NCBI RefSeq assembly: GCF_017873955.1
Contig: NZ_JAGGKS010000004.1
Coordinates: forward strand, 62,001-126,000
DNA: 64,000 nucleotides
DNA from: Sedimentibacter acidaminivorans
GTDB lineage: Bacteria > Bacillota > Clostridia > Tissierellales > Sedimentibacteraceae
Reading direction: 5' to 3'
The notes under the pieces were generated by a model. The model saw only the letters and a list, made by a program, of their open reading frames with translations. It had not been told where the DNA came from and made no database searches. A program made the position numbers and the translations under genes. Positions 36,527-45,402 of the stretch are shown one piece after another. Each line of letters begins with the position of its first letter. Position 1 is the first letter of the stretch.

Positions 36527-36554
36527 ATTAGGCCCTCACTCCATTTTTTACTAT

Positions 36555-37400
36555 TTATTCTAAATTTACCTTATTCTTATAGTCTAAGGATTGTTTATTA
36601 ACAATATTATTACTTACGCTACTATCTACGTCAGAATTTTCTATTCCATTTAAAGTATCCTTTATTATATTTGTATAACTTATAGGATGACCTTTTCTGC
36701 TAATATATATTTCAACTCTCCTATTCTTAGCTCTTCCTTCGGGAGTATTATTATCTGCAATTGGACTGTATAACCCATATCCTATTGCTAAATACTTAGC
36801 AGGATTAATTACATTTTTCGCCTCTAAATGTTGTAATACGGCATTAGCTCTCTCAGTTGATAAAGTTCTATCTATAGTGCTCTTATCTCTTTCAACTTCT
36901 GCGGTATGTCCCGCAATAATTACTTCTTCTATGTAATTATCAACTGATCCTAATCCTTCAGCAAGAACATCTAAAATTGCTTTACCACTAATTTTTAGTT
37001 GATTGCTATAACCGTTAAAAGTTATGTCATCATAGAATCTAATAAAAACATACTCTTCTGTTTTACTAACTTCAACGCTATCGTTTAAATTATTTTTAGA
37101 TATATATTCCATTAGCAAAGTGTACAATTTATCAATATCATCAGTATCTTCTTCTTCGATTATAGGAGTTTCCTCAATTGACCCCTCATCTAACAAGTCA
37201 TCATCTATTGGTAAATCATCTTGAGTTACAATCGCATCACCTTTTGATAAGGCTTGCACTATCAAAGAATATTTTTGAGCATCTATAGTTGACATAGCAT
37301 AAAGCATAATAAAAAATGTTAAAAGTAATGTTACCATATCGCTGTATGTCTCAAGCCAACTTGCATGGCCTAATCCACTGGTTTTTCTTTTTCTCGTCAA
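36555..37400 (-). CDS. motB: Flagellar stator protein MotB
   Basis: Stator subunit that carries the proton- or sodium-binding aspartate and anchors to peptidoglycan. The single membrane helix contains the critical Asp (SWLETYSDMVTLLLTFFIML, near residue 20). The OmpA-like peptidoglycan-binding domain lies at about 130-250 (IIAGHTAEVERDKSTIDRTL, RAKNRRVEIYIS). I start at the TTG at 37400 (281 residues): AAGGGG lies 8 bases before it and overlaps a more distal TTG at 37418. It directly follows motA. Confidence 0.92.
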   Translation of the reverse strand: MTRKRKTSGLGHASWLETYSDMVTLLLTFFIMLYAMSTIDAQKYSLIVQALSKGDAIVTQDDLPIDDDLLDEGSIEETPIIEEEDTDDIDKLYTLLMEYISKNNLNDSVEVSKTEEYVFIRFYDDITFNGYSNQLKISGKAILDVLAEGLGSVDNYIEEVIIAGHTAEVERDKSTIDRTLSTERANAVLQHLEAKNVINPAKYLAIGYGLYSPIADNNTPEGRAKNRRVEIYISRKGHPISYTNIIKDTLNGIENSDVDSSVSNNIVNKQSLDYKNKVNLE

Positions 37401-37433
37401 TTCACCAACCCCTTTCAAAACAATTATATTATT

Positions 37434-38318
37434 TTATGCATTATTTACTTCACCTTGTTTAGATTTTTTTTCCTTTTTAACTTTTTTAGCTTTTGATTTT
37501 TTCTTTCCTTCTACTTGATCTTCAACACTACCTGAAGTTTCTCTATCTTTATAGCTAATATACGTTTTTAATTTCCCCTCAATATATTTTGGATTTTCAC
37601 CAGATTGAATTGAAAGAACACCTTCCATAATTAATTCCTTAACTATCATTTCTTCCTCGTGCATAGCCTTTAATCGATTTGATATTGGTATGCATATTAA
37701 ATTAGCCAAAACAGACCCATAAAATGTAGTTACAAGTGCAGTAGACATACCCTTTCCAAGTGCATCTGCCCCTCCAGTTGGGTCCATATTTGCAAGCATG
37801 TTTATAAGCCCTACCAATGTTCCCATCATTCCAAAAGCTGGTCCAAAAGCTGCACATTTGTCAAATACACTCCACGTAGAAGCATGTCGTGCTTCTATAC
37901 AATTAATTTCATTTTCTATCTGTGTTCTTACCTTGGAAGGCTCTATCGCATCAACTATAAGCATTGTACACAATTTCAAAAAATCATCTTGCAACTCTAT
38001 ATTGTTTACTTTTTGTTCAAGAACTAAAAGCCCTTTAAGTCGTGCCTCTTTTGCAAGTTCTACAATAGCTTCTATATATTGCTCAAGATTTATTTTATCC
38101 TTTCTCATCAAAAGTCTAACATTTTTAGGTACGTCCTTAAGGTATTTTAGCGGAACTGACATTACAGTTGCAGCTATGGATCCACCAATAGTAATATAAA
38201 CACTTGGTAGATTTATAAAACTTGAAACAGCTTGCGAAGTACTTGATGCACTACTCCACATACCGTATATAACTAACCCGAATCCAGAAATTAGTCCTAT
38301 TATAAACGAAAAATTCAT
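37434..38318 (-). CDS. motA: Flagellar stator protein MotA
   Basis: Forms the ion channel of the stator with MotB. Four membrane segments are visible (near 3-22, 33-55, about 155-175 and 195-215). The cytoplasmic loop between the second and third carries charged residues that touch FliG. It has 294 residues; the last 40 are an unusually basic lysine tail (KKKSKAKKVKKEKKSKQ) beyond the normal end. It lies between flbD and motB. Confidence 0.93.
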   Translation of the reverse strand: MNFSFIIGLISGFGLVIYGMWSSASSTSQAVSSFINLPSVYITIGGSIAATVMSVPLKYLKDVPKNVRLLMRKDKINLEQYIEAIVELAKEARLKGLLVLEQKVNNIELQDDFLKLCTMLIVDAIEPSKVRTQIENEINCIEARHASTWSVFDKCAAFGPAFGMMGTLVGLINMLANMDPTGGADALGKGMSTALVTTFYGSVLANLICIPISNRLKAMHEEEMIVKELIMEGVLSIQSGENPKYIEGKLKTYISYKDRETSGSVEDQVEGKKKSKAKKVKKEKKSKQGEVNNA

Positions 38319-38336
38319 TTTACACCCCTTGTTATG

Positions 38337-38534
38337 TTATTCAGTAGTCAACCCTATAAATATTTTCCTATTATAATTAATTATCATATCAACAATTTCT
38401 TGCTTGCTCTCCTTGATTAAATAATACCTTCCTGTTGTTAATGTAATTTTTGTCTCAGGTATAAATTCAATCTTTTCTATTAAATTTGAATTAATTATGA
38501 CCATTTCATTATTTAAGCTTGTAACTTCAACCAT
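38337..38534 (-). CDS. flbD: FlbD-family flagellar protein
   Basis: A 65-residue protein of the short Firmicute FlbD family: VEVTSLNNEMVIINSNLIEK followed by TLTTGRYYLIKESKQEIVDM. Bacillus relatives (SwrD) raise motor torque by acting with the stators; motA and motB come next here, which fits. The ATG at 38534 is chosen because GGAGG lies 6 bases before it; an ATG at 38540 touches that site. It is unrelated to the Caulobacter regulator of the same name. Confidence 0.9.
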   Translation of the reverse strand: MVEVTSLNNEMVIINSNLIEKIEFIPETKITLTTGRYYLIKESKQEIVDMIINYNRKIFIGLTTE

Positions 38535-38556
38535 ATTCATCCTCCTTGGAACATTC

Positions 38557-38630
38557 TATAAAAATATTAGCCATAACCAAAACATTTTTTTAACCATGGT
38601 TAATATTTTTATAGGGCGGCTTTGCCGCCC
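38557..38630. repeat. Nested palindromic element between flgE and flbD
   Basis: Perfect 13-base inverted arms TATAAAAATATTA (38557-38569) and TAATATTTTTATA (38601-38613) enclose a 14-base palindrome TTAACCATGGTTAA (38590-38603, overlapping the right arm). A GC-rich hairpin GGGCGGC-TTT-GCCGCCC (38614-38630) follows directly. The GC hairpin has no following T run on either strand, so it is not a clean terminator. It could be a small mobile palindromic unit or an mRNA stabiliser/attenuator between flgE and the motor genes. Confidence 0.6.
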
Positions 38631-38647
38631 ATTGTTACCAATATTAG

Positions 38648-39478
38648 CTATCTCTTAAGATTTACAAGTTCTTCTAACATCTGGTCTACAGTAGTTATTA
38701 TTTTTGAGTTAGCTTGAAATCCTCTTTGTGTAGTAATCATATCTGTAAAGGCACCAGCTAAATCTACATTTGACATTTCCAAAGCATTTGTAAGTAATGA
38801 ACCTGTACCACTACCTGGTTTTCCAGGTGTATAATAGCTTATATTTCCAGTATCTTTTCCTTCAGAATAATACGAGTTCCCTGATAGTACTAATCCATTT
38901 TGATTAGGCACATTTGCAACAGCTACACAACCTAAAGTTACAATTGTATTATCTTTAGCATCTGTTCCTGTACCATTATAATTATATGTTGCAGAAATTG
39001 TACCATCTGTATTTATTGTTATATTTGTATAGGTTACATCCGTGGATGCTGGTGCAATATTAATTGCTACAGGATCACCAGTTGAATCTACTGTTGATAA
39101 ATCCGTACTATTCCATCCTAAAACTTTTGATCCGCTCGCATCTATAAGATCACCAGAAGCTTCAAATTTAAATGCACCATTACGAGTATAAAATATATTG
39201 TCACTTTGATCTTTTACTGTAAAATATCCATCTCCGCTTATATATAAATCTGTAGAACTGTCTGTGGGTGAATAACCTGATAATGAATACATTGTATCTA
39301 CTGAACTTACCTTAGCTCCATAACCTACGTTTGAGGTATTATAATATACATCTGCAAAATTAACCCTTTGAGCCTTATATGCTGATGTGTTAACATTAGC
39401 TATATTGTTTCCTATTACATCCATTTTTGTCTGGTGGCTTCTTAATCCCGCTACACCAGAATATAGTGCTTTCATCAT
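38648..39478 (-). CDS. flgE: Flagellar hook protein FlgE
   Basis: Builds the hook. N-terminal rod/hook signature KMDVIGNNIANVNTSAYKAQ; C-terminal D0 helix VDLAGAFTDMITTQRGFQAN. At 276 residues it is close to the short Bacillus form, with only a small variable domain in the middle. Preceded by flgD and the small operon protein, as expected for hook genes. Confidence 0.92.
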   Translation of the reverse strand: MMKALYSGVAGLRSHQTKMDVIGNNIANVNTSAYKAQRVNFADVYYNTSNVGYGAKVSSVDTMYSLSGYSPTDSSTDLYISGDGYFTVKDQSDNIFYTRNGAFKFEASGDLIDASGSKVLGWNSTDLSTVDSTGDPVAINIAPASTDVTYTNITINTDGTISATYNYNGTGTDAKDNTIVTLGCVAVANVPNQNGLVLSGNSYYSEGKDTGNISYYTPGKPGSGTGSLLTNALEMSNVDLAGAFTDMITTQRGFQANSKIITTVDQMLEELVNLKR

Positions 39479-39557
39479 AATTAATCATTTCTCCTTTTTT
39501 ATTTAGCTGTATTGTCTTTCAAAAAAATCCAGACTTTAACTTCCTCAAAAGGACCAG

Positions 39558-39944
39558 TTATTTTATTACAGCTCCATCAATATTAGTAAATACATTTTCT
39601 TTTAACTCATTACTGTTTACTGCTGTTATTACTTTATTATTCACTGTACTAACTATGAAAGCTGAATTGTCTATCATTACAAGTACATTTTTAAGACCCT
39701 TGTCTTTAGCTTGACAAACTGCCTCATTTAGTCTATTAGTTACATTTTCATCTATACCTATGTTTCTCTCTTCTATTCTTTCATTTGCATGCTTAGAAAA
39801 TGATACTTCAACCTTCTTAGATTTTTCGTTTAAAATATCTTTAAATGTTGAATTTACATCAAATTCTTTATTTCTTATAACAGGAGTTGAAAGATTGTTC
39901 TTATTTAAATTACTAATACTTCTTATAAAATTTATGTCTGTCAT
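39558..39944 (-). CDS. Conserved flagellar operon protein (TIGR02530 family)
   Basis: A 128-residue protein whose core VEVSFSKHANERIEERNIGI is the signature of a small family found between flgD and flgE in Firmicutes. Function unknown; position suggests a hook-stage role. No signal peptide or membrane segment. It has a good CCTCCT-complement ribosome site. Confidence 0.88.
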   Translation of the reverse strand: MTDINFIRSISNLNKNNLSTPVIRNKEFDVNSTFKDILNEKSKKVEVSFSKHANERIEERNIGIDENVTNRLNEAVCQAKDKGLKNVLVMIDNSAFIVSTVNNKVITAVNSNELKENVFTNIDGAVIK

Positions 39945-39971
39945 CTATACACCCTCCTCATAAACAATATG

Positions 39972-40493
39972 TTATTCACTCTGTTCTGAGTTCTCTGCGT
40001 CAACACCCGTTTCATTTTCAGTTTCTTTTGAATTCATTATAATCATTTCATCTAAAATATTACCTAATGTTTCTTCAACTACATTTGAATCCTCTTTAGC
40101 CTTTATTTCCATAATATTTGATAAATCGAAGGCTTCTCCGTCTACATATAAATAAGTTTCTCCACCATATATTGTAACCTTTTCTACTACCCCTTCTGTA
40201 ATCTCAAGATCTCCTTTATTGTCATAATTTGCCATAACAACAGTTTTTCCTATTAAGGATGTCGCTTGAGACTGCTTAGACCTCTCTTCTAAATTGCTCA
40301 TAGCTTGCAATGATGAAAATTGAGCTAATTGTGAGACAAATTCTGTGTTATCCATAGGATTCAATGAATCTTGATTTTTCATTTGAGCAACTAACAAGTT
40401 AAGAAAATCATTCATTCCTAATGAAGAGCTATTAGCAGATACGCTATTTGTTGCTAAAGTAGTAGAATTAACGTTATAAGCATTTATTTCCAT
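39972..40493 (-). CDS. flgD: Hook-capping scaffold protein FlgD
   Basis: Cap protein needed for hook assembly. The conserved N-terminal export and polymerisation region is clear (LGMNDFLNLLVAQMKNQDSL, NTEFVSQLAQFSSLQAMSNL). The 173-residue protein keeps a short beta domain (IGKTVVMANYDNKG...) and an acidic tail, and lacks the larger Ig-like domain of enteric FlgD. Follows fliK. Confidence 0.92.
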   Translation of the reverse strand: MEINAYNVNSTTLATNSVSANSSSLGMNDFLNLLVAQMKNQDSLNPMDNTEFVSQLAQFSSLQAMSNLEERSKQSQATSLIGKTVVMANYDNKGDLEITEGVVEKVTIYGGETYLYVDGEAFDLSNIMEIKAKEDSNVVEETLGNILDEMIIMNSKETENETGVDAENSEQSE

Positions 40494-40507
40494 TATACAA
40501 CCTCCTA

Positions 40508-41809
40508 TTAAACTATCGTATTTAGTTTAAAGTTTCTTAAATTTATCATTTCAGCTATAAAATTACCTTCCTCTAAGTCGTCAATATTGTTATAAAAATT
40601 CTGGTTATTATGATTTTGTTCTCTTTGACTATTTTGTTGGCTGTAGTTCATATTACTTTGATTATTTTGATTTAAAACATTTTCTGTTACAGTTACAGTA
40701 ACACTTCCATTGTTAAAATGATTTTGCAGTGCTCTAGTCAGTTCTTGAGCATTTGACATTAAGATGCTATTTGTTTTTTGATCTAAAGCCATTATTACAA
40801 CAGAAATTTTCTCAGATTCAACAGACATCTTAACACTAACTTTCCCTAAATTTTTAGGATTAAGTTCCATCGTTACTTGCTGGATTCCTTCTTTATCCTT
40901 TGCCATAAAAATAATTTTATCTTCTACTTGTGATAATACAGTATCTTTTATTTTAGTGGATTCATCACTTATTTCTATTATTTTGTTATTTTCATTAAAT
41001 ATAGGGGGCTTATTTTCTAACAAGTTGCTGCCAAATTCCATATTTGACTTAACATCATTCTGGTTTTCATCCAATTCTTTGGGTAGAACTTCTTTAGATA
41101 TGCTAATTCTGTTAAATTCTGATTTTATTTCGTTTGTGTTATTAAAATTCTCTATAATTGGTGCAGTTTTATCAAAAACATTGTGTTGTATATTACTGTC
41201 ACTTTTATTTAATATCAAACTATTTCTTGGCACAATACTACTTTGTATTGTCTTATTACTACTATGCGATGAGTTATTTACTATTTCTTTGATGACAGGT
41301 AGTTCTTGATATGTTTTTTCACCAACGATGGAATATCCTTTTAAATCTTGGTTAGCTGATTCTTCAACTAAGTTATTTACCTCTGTCAAGTGTAAACCAT
41401 TTATAGGATTTTGGATGCTTAAATTAAATTCATTTATAGAATTTTCAGAATTTATATCATTAGATTCAATTCCTATAGTATTTATTTCACATATTGGTTC
41501 TTGTGCAGCGCAACCATAAAGTATGTTCATTATACTGCCATAGTCAACTTCAGTTTGATCTGTCGATTTATCATCTTTGCTAGAGAAAATCATCATATTG
41601 GTACAACTTTCGTTAGAAATAAACTCACCGGTTGTGATCGATTGTTCTTCAATCGTTCCGCCAAGAATCATACTTAACATTTTTGAAAATGAACTTTGAC
41701 TACTATTACCTTCAGAAATATTAAATCCATTCTTTTCCAATGTGCCATTTGTCAAATTAAATAGTAGATTGTTAATACTTTTAGCATTATTTAAATTGAT
41801 AACATTCAT
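40508..41809 (-). CDS. fliK: Flagellar hook-length control protein FliK
   Basis: Measures the hook and triggers the FlhB switch. The N-terminal 280 residues are polar, Asn/Ser-rich and divergent. The C-terminal domain (about 295-390) is recognisable: VTMELNPKNLGKVSVKMSVE and NAQELTRALQNHF. The tail is Asn/Gln-rich. I start at the ATG at 41809 (433 residues), 8 bases after GGAGG; a GTG at 41818 overlaps that site. Second FliK-like protein of the window after that at 16816. Confidence 0.87.
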   Translation of the reverse strand: MNVINLNNAKSINNLLFNLTNGTLEKNGFNISEGNSSQSSFSKMLSMILGGTIEEQSITTGEFISNESCTNMMIFSSKDDKSTDQTEVDYGSIMNILYGCAAQEPICEINTIGIESNDINSENSINEFNLSIQNPINGLHLTEVNNLVEESANQDLKGYSIVGEKTYQELPVIKEIVNNSSHSSNKTIQSSIVPRNSLILNKSDSNIQHNVFDKTAPIIENFNNTNEIKSEFNRISISKEVLPKELDENQNDVKSNMEFGSNLLENKPPIFNENNKIIEISDESTKIKDTVLSQVEDKIIFMAKDKEGIQQVTMELNPKNLGKVSVKMSVESEKISVVIMALDQKTNSILMSNAQELTRALQNHFNNGSVTVTVTENVLNQNNQSNMNYSQQNSQREQNHNNQNFYNNIDDLEEGNFIAEMINLRNFKLNTIV

Positions 41810-41845
41810 TATTTTCACCTCCTTTAACTTATAATTTAATTTATG

Positions 41846-42298
41846 TTAAAACATATACTGTTTTATCATTCTCGAATTAGCAACAAATTCATCAATAAAA
41901 ATTTCTTCGCTTTTCATTAATGCTTCATTATACTTCATTAATTCTTTTTCTCTTAATTTCTCAAGGCTTGATATCTCAATGTTCATATTAATTATTTCAC
42001 GTCTCTTTGATTCTATCTTTTTATTTAACTGTAATTTATCATCTTCTTTTTTTTCAACATATCTTAACATGCTACTCATATACATTTTATAATATGACAT
42101 TTCTCCAACTGATATGGATACGGATGACTTTTCGTTAAATTCCTTATTTGTTTCATCGTATTTCTCTAATAAACTGACTATTTCATATTCAATGTTCTTT
42201 AGCTGTTGATTAAAATTATTTAATTCACTTTTTAAGTTCTTAAGAATTTGTTCTTTAATTTCTAAAACCTTTTGTAAGGAAAAGTAGAATTTTCTCAT
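41846..42298 (-). CDS. fliJ: Flagellar export protein FliJ
   Basis: A 150-residue coiled-coil protein (FSLQKVLEIKEQILKNLKSE at the start, heptads throughout) that links the FliI ATPase ring to FlhA. FliJ proteins are poorly conserved; the N-terminal F-x-LQKVLEIKE motif and the place directly after fliI make the call safe. Confidence 0.9.
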   Translation of the reverse strand: MRKFYFSLQKVLEIKEQILKNLKSELNNFNQQLKNIEYEIVSLLEKYDETNKEFNEKSSVSISVGEMSYYKMYMSSMLRYVEKKEDDKLQLNKKIESKRREIINMNIEISSLEKLREKELMKYNEALMKSEEIFIDEFVANSRMIKQYMF

Positions 42299-42336
42299 AT
42301 TATCTCCTTATTATATAATTAGCAGTTTTTATTTTA

Positions 42337-43635
42337 TCAAATTTTCTCCATAATACTTAGCGTCTCTTCAAATGTAAAGTTCTCATTTATTTCTTGCTTT
42401 AGAAAATCATTTACTTGATCAATTTTACTAATAGCTTCGTCTAATTGCAAATTAGTTCCTTTTTTATAAGCTCCAATTGAAATTAAATCGTAGTTTGCAT
42501 AATATAATGATAATATATCCCTTATTTTTTTTGCATTACTGTTATGTTCATTTGACACTATATCATTCATTAGTCTCGATATGCTAGCATTAACATCTAT
42601 AGCAGGGAAATGATTAGAATTTGCAAGTTTTCTGGTTAGTACAATATGTCCATCAACAATTCCTCTCACAGTATCGGCAATTGGCTCATTTGTATCATCA
42701 CCCTCTACTAACACTGTATAAATTCCAGTTATAGAACCTTTGTTAAATTTGCCACTTCTTTCGAGTAGTTTAGGTAATTCTGCATATATAGATGGTGTAT
42801 ATCCCCTAGCAACTGGTGGTTCACCTGTAGCTAACCCTATCTCTCTTTGTGCCATAGCAAATCTTGTAAGTGAATCCATCATGAGAAGAACATCATTTCC
42901 TTTATCCCTGAAATACTCAGCAATTGTAGTTGCAACTAAAGCGCATTTTACTCTAAGCATAGCTGGTTGGTCTGAAGTAGCTACCACCAATACAGATCTT
43001 TTTAATCCTTCCTCACCTAAATCCTTTTCTATAAATTCTCTTACTTCTCTGCCTCTTTCTCCTACTAGAGCTATTACATTTATATCTGCCTTTACATTTT
43101 TTGCAACCATCCCCAACAGAGTACTTTTACCTACTCCACTTCCAGCAAATATACCCATACGTTGCCCTTTGCCTATTGTCATAACTCCATCTATTGTTTT
43201 AATACCAAAACTTAAACAACTATCTATTCTTGGCCTTGACAAAGGATTAATATATTCGTTATCAACATAACAATAATCTTCTGCTTGAAAATCTTTACCG
43301 TCATCTATAGGTTGTCCCTTGGCATCAACTATTCTACCTATTAGGAAATCTCCCACAGGAATTTTTAACTTATGTTTGGTAGATTTAACTATATTTTCAA
43401 GCCCAATACCTTTTATATCTTCATATGGCATCAATAAAACTCTTCCATCATTAAATCCAACTACTTCTGCTGATACATATTTATCAACAATATCAGTACT
43501 AATCATACAGACTTCACCAATCCTGTATTTACTCCCAGTAGCCTCAATCATCATACCCGATATTCTTTTCACTTTACCTATATATGTATAAAAATCTTCC
43601 TGTTCAAGAGTATCTTGTAGCTTTTTTAATTTCAT
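42337..43635 (-). CDS. fliI: Flagellum-specific ATPase FliI
   Basis: ATPase of the export apparatus, related to F1-ATPase beta. Walker A AGSGVGKST at 164-172, Walker B region VLLMMDSLTRFAMAQRE, and the export-type signature SIYAELPKLLERSG. Of 432 residues, standard length. GGAGAT precedes the ATG. In order fliF-fliG-fliH-fliI-fliJ. Confidence 0.96.
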   Translation of the reverse strand: MKLKKLQDTLEQEDFYTYIGKVKRISGMMIEATGSKYRIGEVCMISTDIVDKYVSAEVVGFNDGRVLLMPYEDIKGIGLENIVKSTKHKLKIPVGDFLIGRIVDAKGQPIDDGKDFQAEDYCYVDNEYINPLSRPRIDSCLSFGIKTIDGVMTIGKGQRMGIFAGSGVGKSTLLGMVAKNVKADINVIALVGERGREVREFIEKDLGEEGLKRSVLVVATSDQPAMLRVKCALVATTIAEYFRDKGNDVLLMMDSLTRFAMAQREIGLATGEPPVARGYTPSIYAELPKLLERSGKFNKGSITGIYTVLVEGDDTNEPIADTVRGIVDGHIVLTRKLANSNHFPAIDVNASISRLMNDIVSNEHNSNAKKIRDILSLYYANYDLISIGAYKKGTNLQLDEAISKIDQVNDFLKQEINENFTFEETLSIMEKI

Positions 43636-43643
43636 TCAATCTC

Positions 43644-44399
43644 CTATTTACTAAGCAAAATTTCTTTTAAATTGTTTAATTGTGTATCCAGGCTTGCATC
43701 AACAATATTATCTGGTGTTTCTACTATACAACTTCCATTTGCTAACCCTTTTTTTACTTCAATTTTTATGTCATCTGATATTTTACTTAGTTCATCTATT
43801 AATGATTTATCAGCTTCTAACATTTTAACATCTTCATTACTTGAAATATATATTTTAACCCACTCAACATTTTTATAATCATTAATTACACTTTCTATAA
43901 TTTTAGCTATGAAATTATCCTTTAATTCAATTTTCTGTCTCAGTATTTTTTCTGCAATATCTATAGATAATTTGTAAATTTCATTTTCATACTTTGATAG
44001 AATTGTTTTTTTCTCATTTTCTATTAGCTCTATCATGCTATTAATTTCATTTACCCTAGTTTCATTTTTTTTAGAAAGCTCTTCTCTTATTGTTATTAGC
44101 CCTTTTTGGCAACCTTCTTCATATCCCTTATTTTTACCAATTTCAAATCCTGCATTATATCCTTCTTCATTAGCTCTCTTTTTTATTTCTTCAACTTCCG
44201 ACTGTGCATTTCTTTTTGCTGTATTAACAATTCTAAGTGCTTCTGCTGTAGCATCTTTTATTATAGTTTCTCTTTGATTATAAATTTCATATAGCACTTC
44301 TTTTGATGAACTTATTTCGGCACTTACTACCTTTTCACATTCTTTTTTACTATCATATAATACATATTCAGCCTTAATAATGTTAGACAATAATATCAT
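43644..44399 (-). CDS. fliH: Flagellar assembly protein FliH
   Basis: Stator-like regulator of FliI. The N-terminal half is a long glutamate/lysine-rich helix (about 10-140); the C-terminal domain (about 145-251, EIYKLSIDIAEKILRQKIEL) resembles F-type ATPase delta/V-type E subunits. The start is uncertain among GTG 44408, ATG 44399 and TTG 44390. AGGTGG lies 5 bases before the ATG, so I use that. All overlap the end of fliG. Confidence 0.88.
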   Translation of the reverse strand: MILLSNIIKAEYVLYDSKKECEKVVSAEISSSKEVLYEIYNQRETIIKDATAEALRIVNTAKRNAQSEVEEIKKRANEEGYNAGFEIGKNKGYEEGCQKGLITIREELSKKNETRVNEINSMIELIENEKKTILSKYENEIYKLSIDIAEKILRQKIELKDNFIAKIIESVINDYKNVEWVKIYISSNEDVKMLEADKSLIDELSKISDDIKIEVKKGLANGSCIVETPDNIVDASLDTQLNNLKEILLSK

Positions 44400-45402
44400 C
44401 CTTTCCACCTTTAGCTATATACAATTCTCCCTCTTCTTCCAAACGCCTTATAACAGAAACTATTCTTTGTTGCGATTCTTCCACATCTCTTAGTCTTAAA
44501 TTATGAGTGTATTCTAATTCTGATTGTATTGCTTCTACCATCTTTGTAGACATGTTACTAAATAATACATCTGCAACTTCTTTATTTGATCCTTTGATAG
44601 CAAATACAAGATCTTTACTGTCAACTTCACGCAAGAATCTTTGTATACCCATTGAATCAAGCATGACAATATCCTCAAATACAAACATTCTCTTTCTTAT
44701 TTCATCTGCTAATTTAACATCTTTCTTACTCAATTCATCAAATATATACTTTTCATTTCCTCTATCCATATTATTCATAATGTCAGCAATATAATTAACC
44801 CCGCCAACCTCAGTAAAGTCTACGGATATAATAGAATTAAATTTCTTCTCTAAAGCATCTTCTACTTGTTTTATAATTTCAGGTGATGCTCTGTCCATTT
44901 TTGCAATTCTTTCTACTACATCTATTCTTTTTTCTTTTGGTAATTCTGCTATTATTGCAGAAGCTTGATCTGCTCTTGCATATGACAATATTAATGCTAT
45001 AGTTTGAGGATGTTCATTTTGTATAATTGTCAAAAGACTTTTATAGTCAGCTTTCCTTATAAAATCAAATGCTTTAGTTCTTAAAGTCTTTGTTGCTCTT
45101 TCTAACATATTAGTTGCAGCTTGAGATCCAAAAGCCTTTTCTAAAACATTTCTAGCATATTCTAGTCCACCTTCTGTAATTACTTTTTGAGTTATACATA
45201 TATCATAAAAATCTTTTAGTGTATCTTCCATCACCTGTGGATCTAAATGCTGTAATCTAGCAATTTCATATGTAAGGAACTCTATTTCATCTTCTTTTAA
45301 AAATTTATATATCTTTGAAGCATCTTCAGCACCAAGAGAAATAATTATTGCAGCAGCCTTTTGTTTTCCAGTTAATTTTGTTTCAGCCATGCTATTCGTC
45401 AT
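44383..45402 (-). CDS. fliG: Flagellar motor switch protein FliG
   Basis: Torque-generating C-ring protein that touches MotA. N-terminal domain binds FliF (KLTGKQKAAAIIISLGAEDA), the middle holds an EHPQTIALILSYARADQA motif that contacts FliM, and the C-terminal domain (about 240-330) carries the charged torque helix (DVLFSNMSTKMVEAIQSELE). 339 residues. The first ATG (45402) overlaps the fliF stop; an ATG at 45390 is an alternative. Confidence 0.95.
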   Translation of the reverse strand: MTNSMAETKLTGKQKAAAIIISLGAEDASKIYKFLKEDEIEFLTYEIARLQHLDPQVMEDTLKDFYDICITQKVITEGGLEYARNVLEKAFGSQAATNMLERATKTLRTKAFDFIRKADYKSLLTIIQNEHPQTIALILSYARADQASAIIAELPKEKRIDVVERIAKMDRASPEIIKQVEDALEKKFNSIISVDFTEVGGVNYIADIMNNMDRGNEKYIFDELSKKDVKLADEIRKRMFVFEDIVMLDSMGIQRFLREVDSKDLVFAIKGSNKEVADVLFSNMSTKMVEAIQSELEYTHNLRLRDVEESQQRIVSVIRRLEEEGELYIAKGGKDDIIV

